Shown one piece after another: positions 34,845 through 46,425 of a DNA stretch of 64,000 bases. The stretch comes from Thamnaconus septentrionalis. Taxonomy: Eukaryota > Chordata > Actinopteri > Tetraodontiformes > Monacanthidae. The DNA is taken from the NCBI GenBank assembly GCA_009823395.1, contig CM020505.1, positions 12,473,129-12,537,128 of the forward strand, in the 5' to 3' direction. The notes under the pieces were generated by a model. It was not told the DNA's origin and did not search any database. It saw nothing but the letters and a program-made list of their open reading frames with translations. The translations under genes were made by a program, and so were the position numbers. How positions within the stretch are numbered: the first letter of the stretch is position 1; every line of letters begins with the position of its first letter.

Positions 34845-37800
34845 GAAATTATCTTTCTCTTCCACCGCAAAATAAAACAAACAAAGAAAAGTACACAGCC
34901 ACTAAAATCCTAAATATTCACTGCAAACGCAACCAAGTTTCAGTGCAGCAGCAGGCGCAGTGCAGATATTCTCTTGTTTCCTCGATGTCACACGGCTGAT
35001 TTCTTGAAGATAAAGACGCCTCCATCCTCGAGACGAGCGAGCGCCTTCGGTGCAGGCGTCGACTCACCAACTCAACTTCGGTCTCCTTCAATAAGTGATG
35101 CCGACATCTGTGCCTGGAACTTCTCACTGTCACAGTGTTTTTTATGGATGCGTTCACAGCTGTTTTTCACTCCTCTGACCTATTTCCACACTGGCAGAGC
35201 CACCGCACTCCACCTGCTGTGAATTTGCTTCTGGCCGCGGCGGACCCGCCCGACCTGGGACGAACACCCTCACCAGTGTTATGCGGATCCAGAGGCACGT
35301 TACACTCCTCTGGCTTATCACACATCTGACAGCAATTCACGACTTGAATTGATGAAGCGCCGTCTCGGCTTCTTGCCGCGCGATTACCCCGAGGATTTTG
35401 CGCAAAAGTTGTTTTCCGTCAGCGAGAAAGACAAAGAGTCTCCAGAGCAGATGGAGGCTTGAGTCAACATGAGACCGCGGTGTCGGAACACTTACCGGGA
35501 GCGGTCCCAAAGTTGTAATCCAAAATGCCCCTGGTATTTCTTTATGCCACGCAAATGTTCAATTATTTAAACCATTTGCAGTAGTGGCTTACAGTAATGC
35601 CTCCCTCCTGCTGAAAAAAAAAGAAAGCTAACGCACGTAAAACACATCAAATCTTTTCCCTGCATGTGGGATTACGCTAGTTGTCTTTTGCTCTCGAGCT
35701 GCACTTTGTTTTTTCATTTTTGTCCAAGACTCAATTTTAAATAAATTTGTATCGCCCAGTATGTTTTTTATAGTTGCCATACAAAGCAAGACGGTACGAA
35801 TTTAAACTCTTAACAGATGATAAATTCAACTCCTGCCAGTGACACAGTGTCAGACTGCCTTACTTTGGTCGCCTGCCCAGCACCCTCTTCTTCTTCTTCT
35901 TCTTGTTCTTCTACAGTGCAAACACACGCAAAAACATTTGATAGGAAAATGTTGTTTATTTTTGCTCTTGATGTCCACACTCATGCCTCGTGCTCTCTGT
36001 TCAAGTCAACAGCACTCTTCAGTTCAGCTACAGTCTTACTCGAGTTGTCAAAGTGTCTCTCAGAAAACCAGACTTCTGTGAATGTGACCTCGTGTGCTCC
36101 TGACGTACAAGTCGGCGAATCATAGTTTCATTTGTGGCTGATTACAAAGCTGTGGCCGAGTTGAAGACACGTCGTTCACGCTGCTTTTTTCTCCTTTATA
36201 CTCTCTTTATCGTGTATTCGTCTATTTCTTTGTGAACTAATCCCACACAGACAAGCAAAACTTCAATTTTCGTGTTTGTGGGTTGTGTGTGACAGCATAA
36301 TCACAATCTTCAAGCATTTTGGCAGGCTCGTTTGTTTTTGTTTTTTGGGGGAGGCGTGTACAAAAACGTCTTTTATTACTTTTGACATTTTTCTCACACG
36401 GCGTCAGTCAGTGATCAACAGGCGCCGGTTCCACGCTCAGGTCGGGCTTCAACCCTTGTGTTTTTGTTCCCTTGCATGTTAAACCCTCCCCTCACCTTAC
36501 ATTCACTTCCTACCTCCCTCACCTGCTGTTTCTTCCTATTGCTGCCACTCTGTCTGGCATCCCAGCGTTCCAGCCATTCTGACTGACAGTTTTCCTTGTG
36601 CTTTTTCACCCAGATTTTCCCTTTCCCCTCCTTCCTCTCTACTTCCTCACTCACTCGCCTTTATTTTCAGTAGACCAAGCCATGTTCTATGATTGAAGAG
36701 CAGGATGTTGGACCACCCACGGTGTTATATTAAATATTTCTATTTGTCCTCCTCTTTGCACATGTCTGCAAATCCCGAGGACTTTCCGGTCTGGGGACCG
36801 AACCTCTCATTCCACATGCGACTGGTGTAGGAGCTGCGCGGCGGGGGCTCCCAACGCAGAGGTAAACCAGGGGCCAATTGCTCAGTGTGAAATAACTTAT
36901 CAGGGAGACCGCAGCTTGCCTCGCCAGGGCGGCGAACCCCGAGCGCCCAGGTCACACTGCTCACGGTGGAGAGGTGGGCAATCAGCGAGGGATCTGCGGA
37001 GCGTCGTTCTCCTCATCAGGCCGAGGCTCCCTGAGATCAGGCCGGGTCTGCCCCCACTGGAAGGTGGGATGGGGCTAAATGTGTTGACAGAAACACTTTC
37101 AATATGATGCAGTCCGTCTCTTCTCCAATATGCTCCTGGTTTGGAGTCATCCTGATCAGTCAGTTTGACAATATATTCATACATGTGTTTGTTAATGTGT
37201 TTACTGAACTTGTGAACACAGAGGGATTCAGTTCTCACCACAACCAAACTAAAATTTATTTGCTTATGGGTTTTTTTAAAGGCATGTCCTTGAGTTGACG
37301 GTTGGCTCAAGTTGTTGTTCTGGTTTTTATGTCTTTTATTCAAGGAAATATTTGCCACCGACGACTCTGATCTGAGTCTTTGTCACCGCTGCTTCAGAGC
37401 ACAAAGAAATGAGAAACCAATCAGCTTTGTTGTCAAGATAGAGCCGCTACCTGTTCAAATGCAGATCATATAAACTATGAAACTTTTGCTAGTTTGCTTT
37501 TGGTCACCAGCCTGACAGGTGTGTATATGTGACAAGGATATTTCTCAAATTTCAAAAGCGTTTCCTTTGGCCTGAGAGAAATGGTGATAATAAAAAAAAA
37601 AACCTCCACTCTCAGGGTGTGGAAGTTGTCTCGGAGGCTTGCGGCACGCGGAACACTTAGAAAATGACTTGACTTGAACTCGGGACAAGTGGCCCGACAG
37701 CTTTCACCGGAGAAGCACAGCTGATGTCGCGGGGATGAAAGGCTCCCGCCGCCCACGGGGCCGACGCTTCCTGCCGAGGGAACACATTTCTCTTAACAGC

Positions 37801-39446
37801 TTGGTTGAAATTGGACCACCAGATGGCATTCTCTGCATCTCTCCCACTCGACACTCGATCCTGCTCCTGCCGGCCGTCCTCCCGTCAGTCACCGCGATCA
37901 TGGGGAGAGTGATCAATATTTGATCCCCCTCTTTAAAGTTTTTTTTTTTTTTTTTACCCGCACTTTGAATGCATATTTCAATAAAGCAAGTCGTGGGCGG
38001 AGGCAGATGTGCGCGAGTCAAAATTCACGCAGGGCCCTGAAGGCTACGCTTAGATGCATGTTGTGCACGCATGGTTGATGTATTCTTGAGGTTTAACTAT
38101 GGGTGACACACAAGAGTCAGAATTGCGAGATGTGTAAATCTGAGAACGCGAAAGTGTCGTCGCTGCAACGTCGTCACAGCATCCAAATGATCATTTTACG
38201 ATCTGACCATTTCAGATTCTAACACGATGCTGATCTCTTTTTTTTAGTTTCTTAGAATAGCAGCAGTATGCTTTCCTAATAAACAAACACTGCTGAAGTA
38301 ATAAAAGGAGTGAAACACTTACATGGGCTATCATGTCCTCACAAAGTGTTTTTTTTTTTCTTCTTACAGTCAGTGGTAGCAAATGTGGTAGCAAGCAGCC
38401 CAGTCTTATCAAATAACATGAGTAATCGTCCGTCTTAAGTCGTTCTGTGTGGCATTCCCACCTATTTTCTGTCTTAGTATGTCATCTGATGCCGTCCGCA
38501 TCGAGCTTTTAAAGTGTCATATTAGGTGCCAGTGTCATGGGGAGATAAAAAGTCGTGCAACAAAAGCAGTAAAAGCCAGACAGCGTGCAGGACAACGAGG
38601 CTGTGCTGCAGGGAAGAGCCAAACAAAAGCACAGTTTAAATGTCAGGTCCTTTTTATACCTTGTGTGGAGGAAATATGCAAGTGAATTTAAAAAAAGACT
38701 TCTGTGAATGCGAGTGAACTACTACCACTGCTTGAATCTGTTGTCAGCAACATGAATATTGTCGTTGACGTAAGCGTGGTGCCAACGACATGGTCAAAGA
38801 GACAAAGGCTGCGATATCTCGCCTCCAGTGGACGCAGCAGGAAACAGAAGAAGCTGCCGAAGAGCCTGAGAGGTAGCAGAGAACCGGCCGAGGTCAACAC
38901 AGGTCGCACATCGGTCCGTGGATATAAACTTCATGTCTACATAGACCTACATAACTATAATTCATAACCACTGTGTCTGCAGAACAGGATGCATTGAGTA
39001 AGTAAACAAGGTTCCTCAAAGAGGAAGATGTGGAAGGGGCAGTTCTTAGGTTTACTGTTATTAGCTTTTGTTGACACAAAGACTGATGCAGTATTTTCCT
39101 GGCTGCAAAAATAACCCTCCATGCTTTCATTTTTTTTAAAAATTCTTACTTTTTAAAAATGAAAACTATCAGATGCTCTCAAATAGAGAAGGTGCTCACT
39201 GGTGCGAGACAGCGACATTGTTCTTTGAGATACTTGAGCTGCTTTTAGCGGGAAGCATTAATTTGGCGTCTGTTGCGTTTACTCGGCATTTCTTTTTCCT
39301 TCTACGCAGAGCCACGACGGGCTCCTTTCCACAACAGTGTGCCATAAATAAAACTGCCAAACACTAACTCATAAAACAGTGCTATATGGGTGAAAAAAAA
39401 ACCCTTTGTTTTCCATTTTTAATTCATTCTTTTATGATGCATTTAG
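34845..39446. other. Mostly unique DNA, no gene seen
   Basis: No gene is supported. The longest frame (36900-37358, minus strand, 152 codons) has no recognisable domain and no splice context. CpG-containing unique blocks lie at 34980-35480, 36760-37090 and 37640-38050. Segment 38449-38620 is non-repetitive and could be a conserved block. T runs lie near 37940 and 38350. Confidence 0.5.
35886..35911. repeat. (CTT)n microsatellite
   Basis: About eight CTT units with one GTT. Confidence 0.92.
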
Positions 39447-39471
39447 TAGTAAGTAAGTAAGTAAGTAAGTG
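39447..39471. repeat. (AGTA)n microsatellite
   Basis: Five to six AGTA units. Confidence 0.92.
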
Positions 39472-39817
39472 AAGTGAAGATGGAAAAGCTGCGAATAAAA
39501 CAATGGTTTTCTGTTGCACTGAACGCAAAAAAAAAAAAAAAAACTTTTTTATTGCTTTCTAGGCAATAACAACAGCAGAAGCAGAGTGAGTAGCAGCTGC
39601 TAGAAAGAGCAAAGGGTTAAACGGTTCATATCTATTAGACCAGCAGGATGTAGACTACACTCAAGACACAACATACACTAATGTCCGTCTAGCAGGAGTT
39701 CATATTTAGCACACAAACCGAGATATTAACTGCTTTTAGAAGTTAATACCTCATTCATTTTCTCCCAGTTTTTCACTGTGGGTAATCTGATTGAATTGTG
39801 ACTGTGCTGTACTAAGG

Positions 39818-40132
39818 GGTGGTGCAGAGTCTGATTCCCGATCTGCTCTGTCTTCTGTGTTTGTGTGTTCTGCCTCTGTCTCCGTGGCTCCCCTCCAGGT
39901 TCTCCAGCTGTCCACCCACAGTCCAAAGACGTTCTCACCGGGGCCGGCTTGCAATTTGAAATGGTCCGTGACAGCCAATGGTAGTTTGTTTCTCTGTGAT
40001 GCCCCGCGATGAACTGACGACTTGTCCGGGGTGTAACCCCGCCTTCGCCCTAAGACGGCCGAGATAGACTGCAGCATCCCCCGGGACTCTGGCTGGAGGA
40101 GAAGCGGTGATAGAAAATGGACGGATGGATGA
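39818..40132 (+). repeat. Dispersed repeat family R1, copy D (near full length)
   Basis: In order it holds 'ggtggtgcagagtctgattc', a 'ttctgcctctgtctccgtgg' block, 'cacccacagtccaaagac', 'gatgaactgacgacttgtcc', 'ggggtgtaaccccgcc', 'gactgcagcatcccccggga' and 'gagaagcggtgatagaaaat', then ggacggatggatga. This is the most complete copy in the window and served as the reference for the other five. It is non-coding. Confidence 0.85.
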
Positions 40133-41302
40133 TTTCAGCGGGAGCTCTTACATCCAGGGGAATTGGCTTGATATCCATGTCAGCTTCCTGGAAATGTTCC
40201 CAAGCTGTGTTTTTTTTTTTTTTTTTTTTTTAACGATGGAGCACACAAGTTTGTACGCCACTCTTTCATGGTTGTGTGGAATCCACAACCAAGACCTCCA
40301 AGACTGAGAAGCGACTGAGAACACCCGCCATGCCACTGAGTGACCAGTGTTACTGTGTTGGTGATGACCAATGTCGGCTGGAATCCAGGACACTGGAATA
40401 TTCTGGGACATTAAGGTCTTTTTTTTTTTTTTTATCAACACCATAAAACAATATTTCTCTGAGCATCAACAACCACTTGTTACAGCAGGAATTGAATCCA
40501 AGGAGTCACAAATACAAATGTAACCATTTGAAGAAAGATTTAGTCCATCATTTATTTTCCACATTGGACCCTGGTGGAGAAGCTCTTGGCTCTAACTCTG
40601 AAGCCATTCAGGAAGCAGAATATTTAGCGCCCCGACATAAAACAAGGGTGCTATTTCTGACCTGGGAGAGGCATCGATGAGGTGTCAGGGCCCTTTGCGA
40701 CATGATGAAGGGGCGGATTCAGCCCTGATTTTCCAAAGAGAGAACGAAGGATGGCAATGTCCCAATGCGAGAAAATAAGAAAAACGGCACTAAATTGTAA
40801 CTCCCATCTTGCGGGACCTTTAAGTGGGGGATCCCTCTCAGGTCACTGACACCAACGGTTAAAAATCGGTTCAGTGTCACACGGCCGGGGAGATCGGAAG
40901 GCACCGATTTGTCCGCCGAGGTGCTGAGCTGAGTCCACAGTTTAGCGCGTCCGTGTGCACAGCTCGAGGAAAAGGCTTATTTGCGTGCCGTGACACGGGG
41001 AGTGAAGTGGGAGGCGGAGGATGAAGAGGAGGCTAATCTTGTCGGCACCTAAGCCTGCTTCCCTCTCTCCGGAACAAGGCTGCAGTTTGCTTTCTCTTTG
41101 TCCTGCTTTTAAAATGGAAATAGTGGCAGACTGCTGAGGAACATTTCACAGCTGCATCTGCCCTGAGAGGACGCAGACGACTCGGCATTAAGGATTCCGC
41201 GAATGCGCCGCGCGTGTTTATCTGTTCTAATGACCTTAAGAGTATGGATATTACCAGCATACTAATCTCCTGTGTGCTGCAGTTTTTGCATTTAAATAGC
41301 TC
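40133..41302. other. Unique DNA, no gene seen
   Basis: No gene is supported. T runs lie at about 40210-40231 and 40420-40434. From about 41160 onward the sequence is non-repetitive and looks like candidate conserved DNA (see findings). Confidence 0.5.
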
Positions 41303-41341
41303 GTACGCACACGCGCGCGCGCACGCAGAGCACACACACGC
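41303..41341. repeat. Alternating purine-pyrimidine tract (CA/CG)n
   Basis: Nearly uninterrupted alternating pyrimidine-purine bases, with a core of about six CG steps flanked by CA steps; an 'agag' break lies near 41328. Confidence 0.88.
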
Positions 41342-41857
41342 AGGCAATGCCAATTTCTTTATTGCGTCAACCTCTCACCTTTATCAAAAATATGGCAGGA
41401 TGAATATGTGCCAGGGAATCCCATAATGAGCCGCTTTCAGAGAATCGGCCAAAGCGACAGGCTGAGCAGGCTCTAATGAGAGGAGGAACACTCAGCAGGC
41501 TCAAAGCAATTATTGTCCGGGATTCTATCAGGTATTCTGAGGCACAATTGGACCTTTCGCATCAGAAATGGTTGAAGGGGGGACTCAAAAAAAAACTGCA
41601 GTTCACAAAACGGTTTTCTCATTTTCTACGGTGTGTTTAAACGTTCGTCAGTTCTTTCTGCACATAAAAGTCGCCGCTGAAGAAACGTTTCCGAGGCTCC
41701 TGAGACCGACGCTCCTTTGTTTCTTTTTTAAATATAAGCAATATAGCAGCTCATTAGTACAATATACACACACAGGCCTCTCAGTTAGGTAAATCTTCAA
41801 TTGCTTATCGGTAATAGCTAACCAGCCAAACACATGGCTGGAAACTCGGTGCGCTCT
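41342..41857. other. Unique DNA with candidate conserved block
   Basis: The segment to about 41560 is non-repetitive with AATTATTG, CACAATTG and CTAATGAG motifs (see findings). No gene is seen. Confidence 0.45.
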
Positions 41858-42205
41858 GCCACTTTGACGTGGTGAAGACGACTCACGTCGTGGTGAACGT
41901 GTTTGCTGTTTGGTGCCGGACGGGGCTGCATGTCCCTTGTGTCTCACAATTGACTGCTGATGTTCTGGGACTTTCACCATATCTCCAGAACCACCTCCAG
42001 GGCTTACAGAGGAACAGTCCCCTGTGTGGAGGAAAATGTCCCGTTGACGTCAGGGGTCAGAGGTCAGAATGGGCAGACTGGTTGGACTTGGACACTGTAG
42101 AAACACAGCAACAGGAAGTCATATAACCTCCGGGTTACGATCAGCGTCTGCAGAGCAGCATCTCTGAACACTGAGCAGCCCAACCTGCAGACGCTGCCCT
42201 GCCCT
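41858..42205 (+). mobile_element. Tc1/mariner-like transposon relic (5' part)
   Basis: The succession 'tggtgccggacggggctg', 'gatgttctgggactttcacc', 'cctccagggcttacagagg', 'ggtcagaggtcagaatgg', 'gcagactggttggacttg' and 'gcagagcagcatctctgaac' follows the 5' region of a Tc1-like element very common in teleosts, up to the start of its transposase frame. The frame is broken by small indels and the copy ends soon after, so no transposase can be made. A second relic of the same family, inverted and covering the more terminal part, is at 57670-57945. Confidence 0.8.
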
Positions 42206-44612
42206 GCAAACTGTCCATCTCCTCGGTCGCTCTGATGATAGCCACCGTGGCCTGTACAGTTCATGAGGTGCAGACTTCTACTCTGATAAATGCTGTTTAT
42301 TTGCAACAGGTTAAATTCATGGGTGAATGGAAACGACTGCATCGCAACCCGCGCGGAGCCTCCCGGTGTTTAAATTGCAGGGTGAAGCCGGCCGCCGCCA
42401 CACCTTCCTCTGGATGAATGTTCTTTCCCGGCGAGCCTTTAAGTGCCACTTAAACTTGTAAAAGCCGCAACATGCAAAGACAGGCCACACACTCGTAGCG
42501 GTGGGAGGAGGGGAATATTCAAAACGGCCGTAAAAGCAGCGGCATTTATGAACCTCAAAGGTGTGCGGCAGCCATTGGAGAGACGCTGCAGACACACCCC
42601 CATTTTTTTTTTTTTTGCCGCCGCATGTATTATTCATCCAGTCTGGCGGCACAATGAGCATTTAGTATATTTCTGAGCTGCCAATCATTGGCATTCTTAA
42701 AGTGCTCCGGCTGCGCAGCGAGCTGGAGATACAGCAGGGCGGCGTGCTCCATCACTCTCCTCCACCTCCGCTAAAAGGCTCTGACATATCTCCCCGGAGG
42801 CCCGCAGCCTGCCTGCTGCTACTCTGTACACAACTTAATGGTTGCTGTCACCGCGCAGCTCATCCATGAGAGCCCACTCAGCGCCGGCCCAATTACCACT
42901 TTTTTTGGGAGACAGCTCGGATATACATGTAACAATGCGATATTACACAACCGGCCCTGCTGCGCTCCCCTCACTCGCCGCGTGGCCAGCCGTCGCAAAC
43001 GCGTGGACGACTCCAAGCGTTTTTTCTTTTCTTTTTTCTTTTCTTCCCGGAGCGCTCTGACAGTCTCGTTCGGAGGTTCCCTCCGCATAATCACACGCAC
43101 GCGTGGGGGTCTTTAGGCTGTCAGACGCTTGGTGAATTCTGATGCGTCCTGCGGCACTCTGCGTTTCTCACCCGATAAGGACGGCAACAGAAAAAAGTGT
43201 TGGTCGTACAATGTATAATGAAGATTTGGAATCAAAATGTTTTCGTGTGTTAGCTCTTCAGATTGTAGTTACCCCATATTTAAATGTATCGATTTACAAA
43301 AAGCTAACGACTAGAAAAGTATGTCAAAATTAAAGATATTTGCTTGGATGCTTGAGCAGAAAAACATTGTTTTGTGTTTCGATGACTGTACAAACTGAAT
43401 AAAATAAGAAGAATAAAGTCTATAAAATAACATTTCAAACTGTATGTTACATCTAGTAATTCTAAACTCAGTTATTTTCACCAGATTTGGTGTGTTGCTC
43501 ATTTTAGCCAATGTTGAAGCACAAATATGAGTCACATTTTTTTTATTTCATTCCTGTCTGACTGATTGAGACAGCATGTCATCTGGTATTTCAACTTTAA
43601 AGTCCACTTGCTGTGACGGCTGACAAAACGTGACTGGAGTTTTAAATGAGATTTTGACTCTCCGGGGATTGAGATGGAGGGATTTTTTTTTTTTGGCATT
43701 TAGCATATTGAAGACATATTCTTCCCTCTCTGCATTAGTGCTGTTTTTCCAGCATAAAACTAACGAAGAGATTTGGGTTTTTGCTTGTTCAATGTTCTCT
43801 TACTCCTGCACAAACACGCGCACATGGGCACAGTACAGCCAAATTACATTTCATTGTGTATGTTTTTGTAACAACAACAATAAAGCTTCTTCTTCTACTT
43901 CTTAACTCATCTAAGCCGTTGCCCCTTGCACCACGACACCAGAAAGAACTTCACCCTACTTCATGGTAGGGTTGTGATGGTAGCGGTAATCTGGTCTCCA
44001 TGACAAAAGCACAGAACAATAAGCTAAAAAGGGATAATTACATTTTAACACAACAATCTCCCGATGCTGTTTCGAAAAACACCCCTTACTGCTGTTTGAC
44101 ATTGTTTGCCCCTTTTCAATCTTCAAGTAAAGTAAAAGGAAATAACTTCTCCTCTCCTTCTTCTTCTTCTTCTTCTTCTGCAAAATGGCCATTTACATTT
44201 CTAGAAAAAACAAAATTGAAGGTTTATTAAACACAGATGCAACAATGGAGTGGTGCCGCAACCTGTGTTGTAGAGTTGAGCTGGATTTTTCTTTTTTTTT
44301 AAATCTATGAATGACCTTGAGGGCTTCTCTGAAATCTGGTGCCAAAAAAACATTTTTGTGTGTGGTTTTAAATGATGAATTGTGTTTTTCTAATGCACTG
44401 GCTTATGTTTGATTTTTTTTTTGTTTTTTTGTTTTTGTTCATCTTCTTTACTTATTCATTTTTATCTACTTTTTCATATTTTTTTTTGGAAAATGTTCAT
44501 AATTTTCAGTTAGTTTTTTTAAATAAAGTGTGGTTGTAAAAATCAAAATCTTCTTCTTCTTCCTCTCATCTTATCACTGATCAGTTCTCCATCGCTACAT
44601 TGAAGACGCATT
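42206..44612. other. Unique DNA with candidate conserved block, no gene seen
   Basis: No gene is supported. Segment 42640-42970 is non-repetitive and CpG-containing with ATTA and CAATTACC motifs (see findings). 43020-43060 is a polypyrimidine stretch, and the 43200-44600 part is AT-rich with T runs. Confidence 0.5.
44158..44179. repeat. (TTC)n microsatellite
   Basis: About seven TTC units; a shorter run lies near 44551. Confidence 0.9.
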
Positions 44613-45070
44613 AAAGGCCACATCCACAAAGCTTTTGCCCGGCTTTGGCGGTAGAAAACCCATTCAAATAGGACAAAAAAATGTATTTGTCTCAACCACA
44701 CACTGCATGGAAAGGTTAAACATGGTGGAAAACGCAATGAGATTAGGAGCAAAATGATGAGGAGCAGGTAGCAACAGGGCTCCGCCAGACTCATTGGAAT
44801 ATATTTTAATTGATCATTTCACACAAGACGACGCCCTCCTCTATACAAATATGCCTCATTAGAAACAGGTCTTGCCACACAACCAACCACATGCAGATTC
44901 ATACCATGATCGAAGGTGCATATTGTGGCCAGGTTACCAGACAGCAATTTGCTCTCCTGACTTTACAGGCGCCATATTTCTGGGTGTTTTTTGCGCCTGC
45001 ATGTCACTGGGGTCAAAACCTTTGTGTGGAGGTCATTACAGGCACTGCTGTCCAATCTTTGTGGTGCTGG
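44613..45070 (+). repeat. TIR-like dispersed repeat, copy 2 (partner at 32990-33206)
   Basis: It starts 'aaaggccacatccacaaagc' and then 'ttttgcccggcttt', and ends near 'caatctttgtggtgctgg', roughly inverted ends as in copy 1. Bases 44944-45027 match copy 1's interior. The extra about 240 bases here relative to copy 1 are either original interior or a later insertion. The short frames at 44810-45177 lie inside it and are not believed. Confidence 0.5.
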
Positions 45071-46113
45071 ACCAAAACGTCTTGATTTTTTTAGCCTGTG
45101 TTGGTTGCTTCTGTGTTGTGGTGCGACACGGACATGGCGACAATGGAATTGGTGTTGGGTTGAAGACGGCAAACTAGTCATGCAGCCATTCCCTTGAGAA
45201 CAAGACAGAGACGTCTTGGCCCAAAAAACCCCCCAAAAAAACGTCATCGACCCGCTGATTTTCATTCCGATGGTACGCTCAATATATAAATCTAAAAAAT
45301 GAATATAACATACATTAATATAATATACATACATTTTAAAATAACCCCTGAAACCATCAGCTGTTCCTCTCCACGCCGCCCGCTGCGTGGCTCGAGTGCA
45401 TAAAAGCATTGACTGAATAAATAAACACCTGCATCAGTTGTAAGTAGTACAAGTAACAGTGCATAATGAATAGGTTACTAAGTTATGATTGTGTTTTTCA
45501 TTAATTATCCAGACGGCAGCAGCCAACCTTGGGTCTAAAGTGTCTCGACATCATGAAACTAATGAATGAACACTTAACATGGTACAAAGGACATCATCCA
45601 GCAACATAACCCAACACACGCAATGCACTCACGCAATTGCATGCACACACAATGTATGGCATCTAAGATCACAGAATCAGTTTGTCTGGTCGCTAAATTT
45701 GTGCGCGCGTGCCCACGCATGTGATGCTGGATTAAAAATAAAAATAATGTGGTTTTTTTTTTTTAATTCTGCCTCAGAACGACACACACATCGACACAAT
45801 AATAAAATAACAAACTGAACAAAAAACCCAACATTGTACAGCATACAACATGTGGAGATAACAGCGGGGTACAAACATATCCACAATCAAATCCAAGGAG
45901 TGTTGTTTCTTTTTTTAATTGTACAGCAGCAGATTAGAGTAATGAAAAACACTTGAATAAACTGAACCTTCACTTGAAGCTTCCTCTCGTGAACTTAATG
46001 CTTCAACGGCTGCAGAAGCCATCCGACGGGTCTCCTGATGAACTATATGACAAAATAATATTTGCAGTTCTGCATGTCCACAGAAATAAAGACAGTCTGT
46101 GCATAGCATGACA
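45071..46113. other. AT-rich unique DNA, no gene seen
   Basis: Nothing recognisable. T run near 45752. Confidence 0.6.
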
Positions 46114-46121
46114 CAGTAGCT

Positions 46122-46417
46122 CAGGGGTGGACAAACCTTTTGACTGCTGGGCGGCCATGGATTCTTCAGTTTGACAGAGGGGGCCAGAGCAGGAGCAGAT
46201 GGATGGGGTGTTTTGGTGACCCACCTCATAGGAGAAAAAATATATATCATGGGATATATAGAAAACGTGTGCTTTGCTTTGAAATGACCTTTAAAACACT
46301 GAAAGAAATGCTTGAAATACAGCTATTTTATGACTTACTTACCATTAATAGAAATTCTTCAAGTTTGGTGGGCCGGATTAAAAAGCTTAACGGGCCGCAT
46401 GTGGCCCCCCATGCCTG
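46122..46417. mobile_element. Probable non-autonomous hAT-like element
   Basis: It begins CAGGGGTGGACAAACC and ends with 'gtgggccggattaaaaagc', 'gggccgcatgtggcccccc' and ATGCCTG. The 'gggccggat...gggccgcatgtggccc' end is typical of a widespread vertebrate hAT-derived non-autonomous group whose termini are CAGGGGTG/CACCCCTG. The left terminus is intact and the right is decayed. The flanking octamers CAGTAGCT (46114-46121) and CATTAGCC (46418-46425) agree at 6 of 8 bases, consistent with an old 8-bp target duplication. It has no coding capacity. Confidence 0.65.
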
Positions 46418-46425
46418 CATTAGCC

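Noticed and set aside
36900..37358. 152-codon minus-strand open frame
   Set aside because: No recognisable domain, no splice or start context, and a mixed AT-rich and GC-rich composition with overlapping frames on the other strand. Fits chance in a 64-kb window.
38340..38440. Strong acceptor tract (tttttcttcttacag) followed by 22 open codons
   Set aside because: The frame ends quickly, the codons are AT-rich, and no donor or polyadenylation signal supports it.
44810..45177. Overlapping 91- and 101-codon frames
   Set aside because: They lie largely inside a dispersed repeat copy and resemble no protein.
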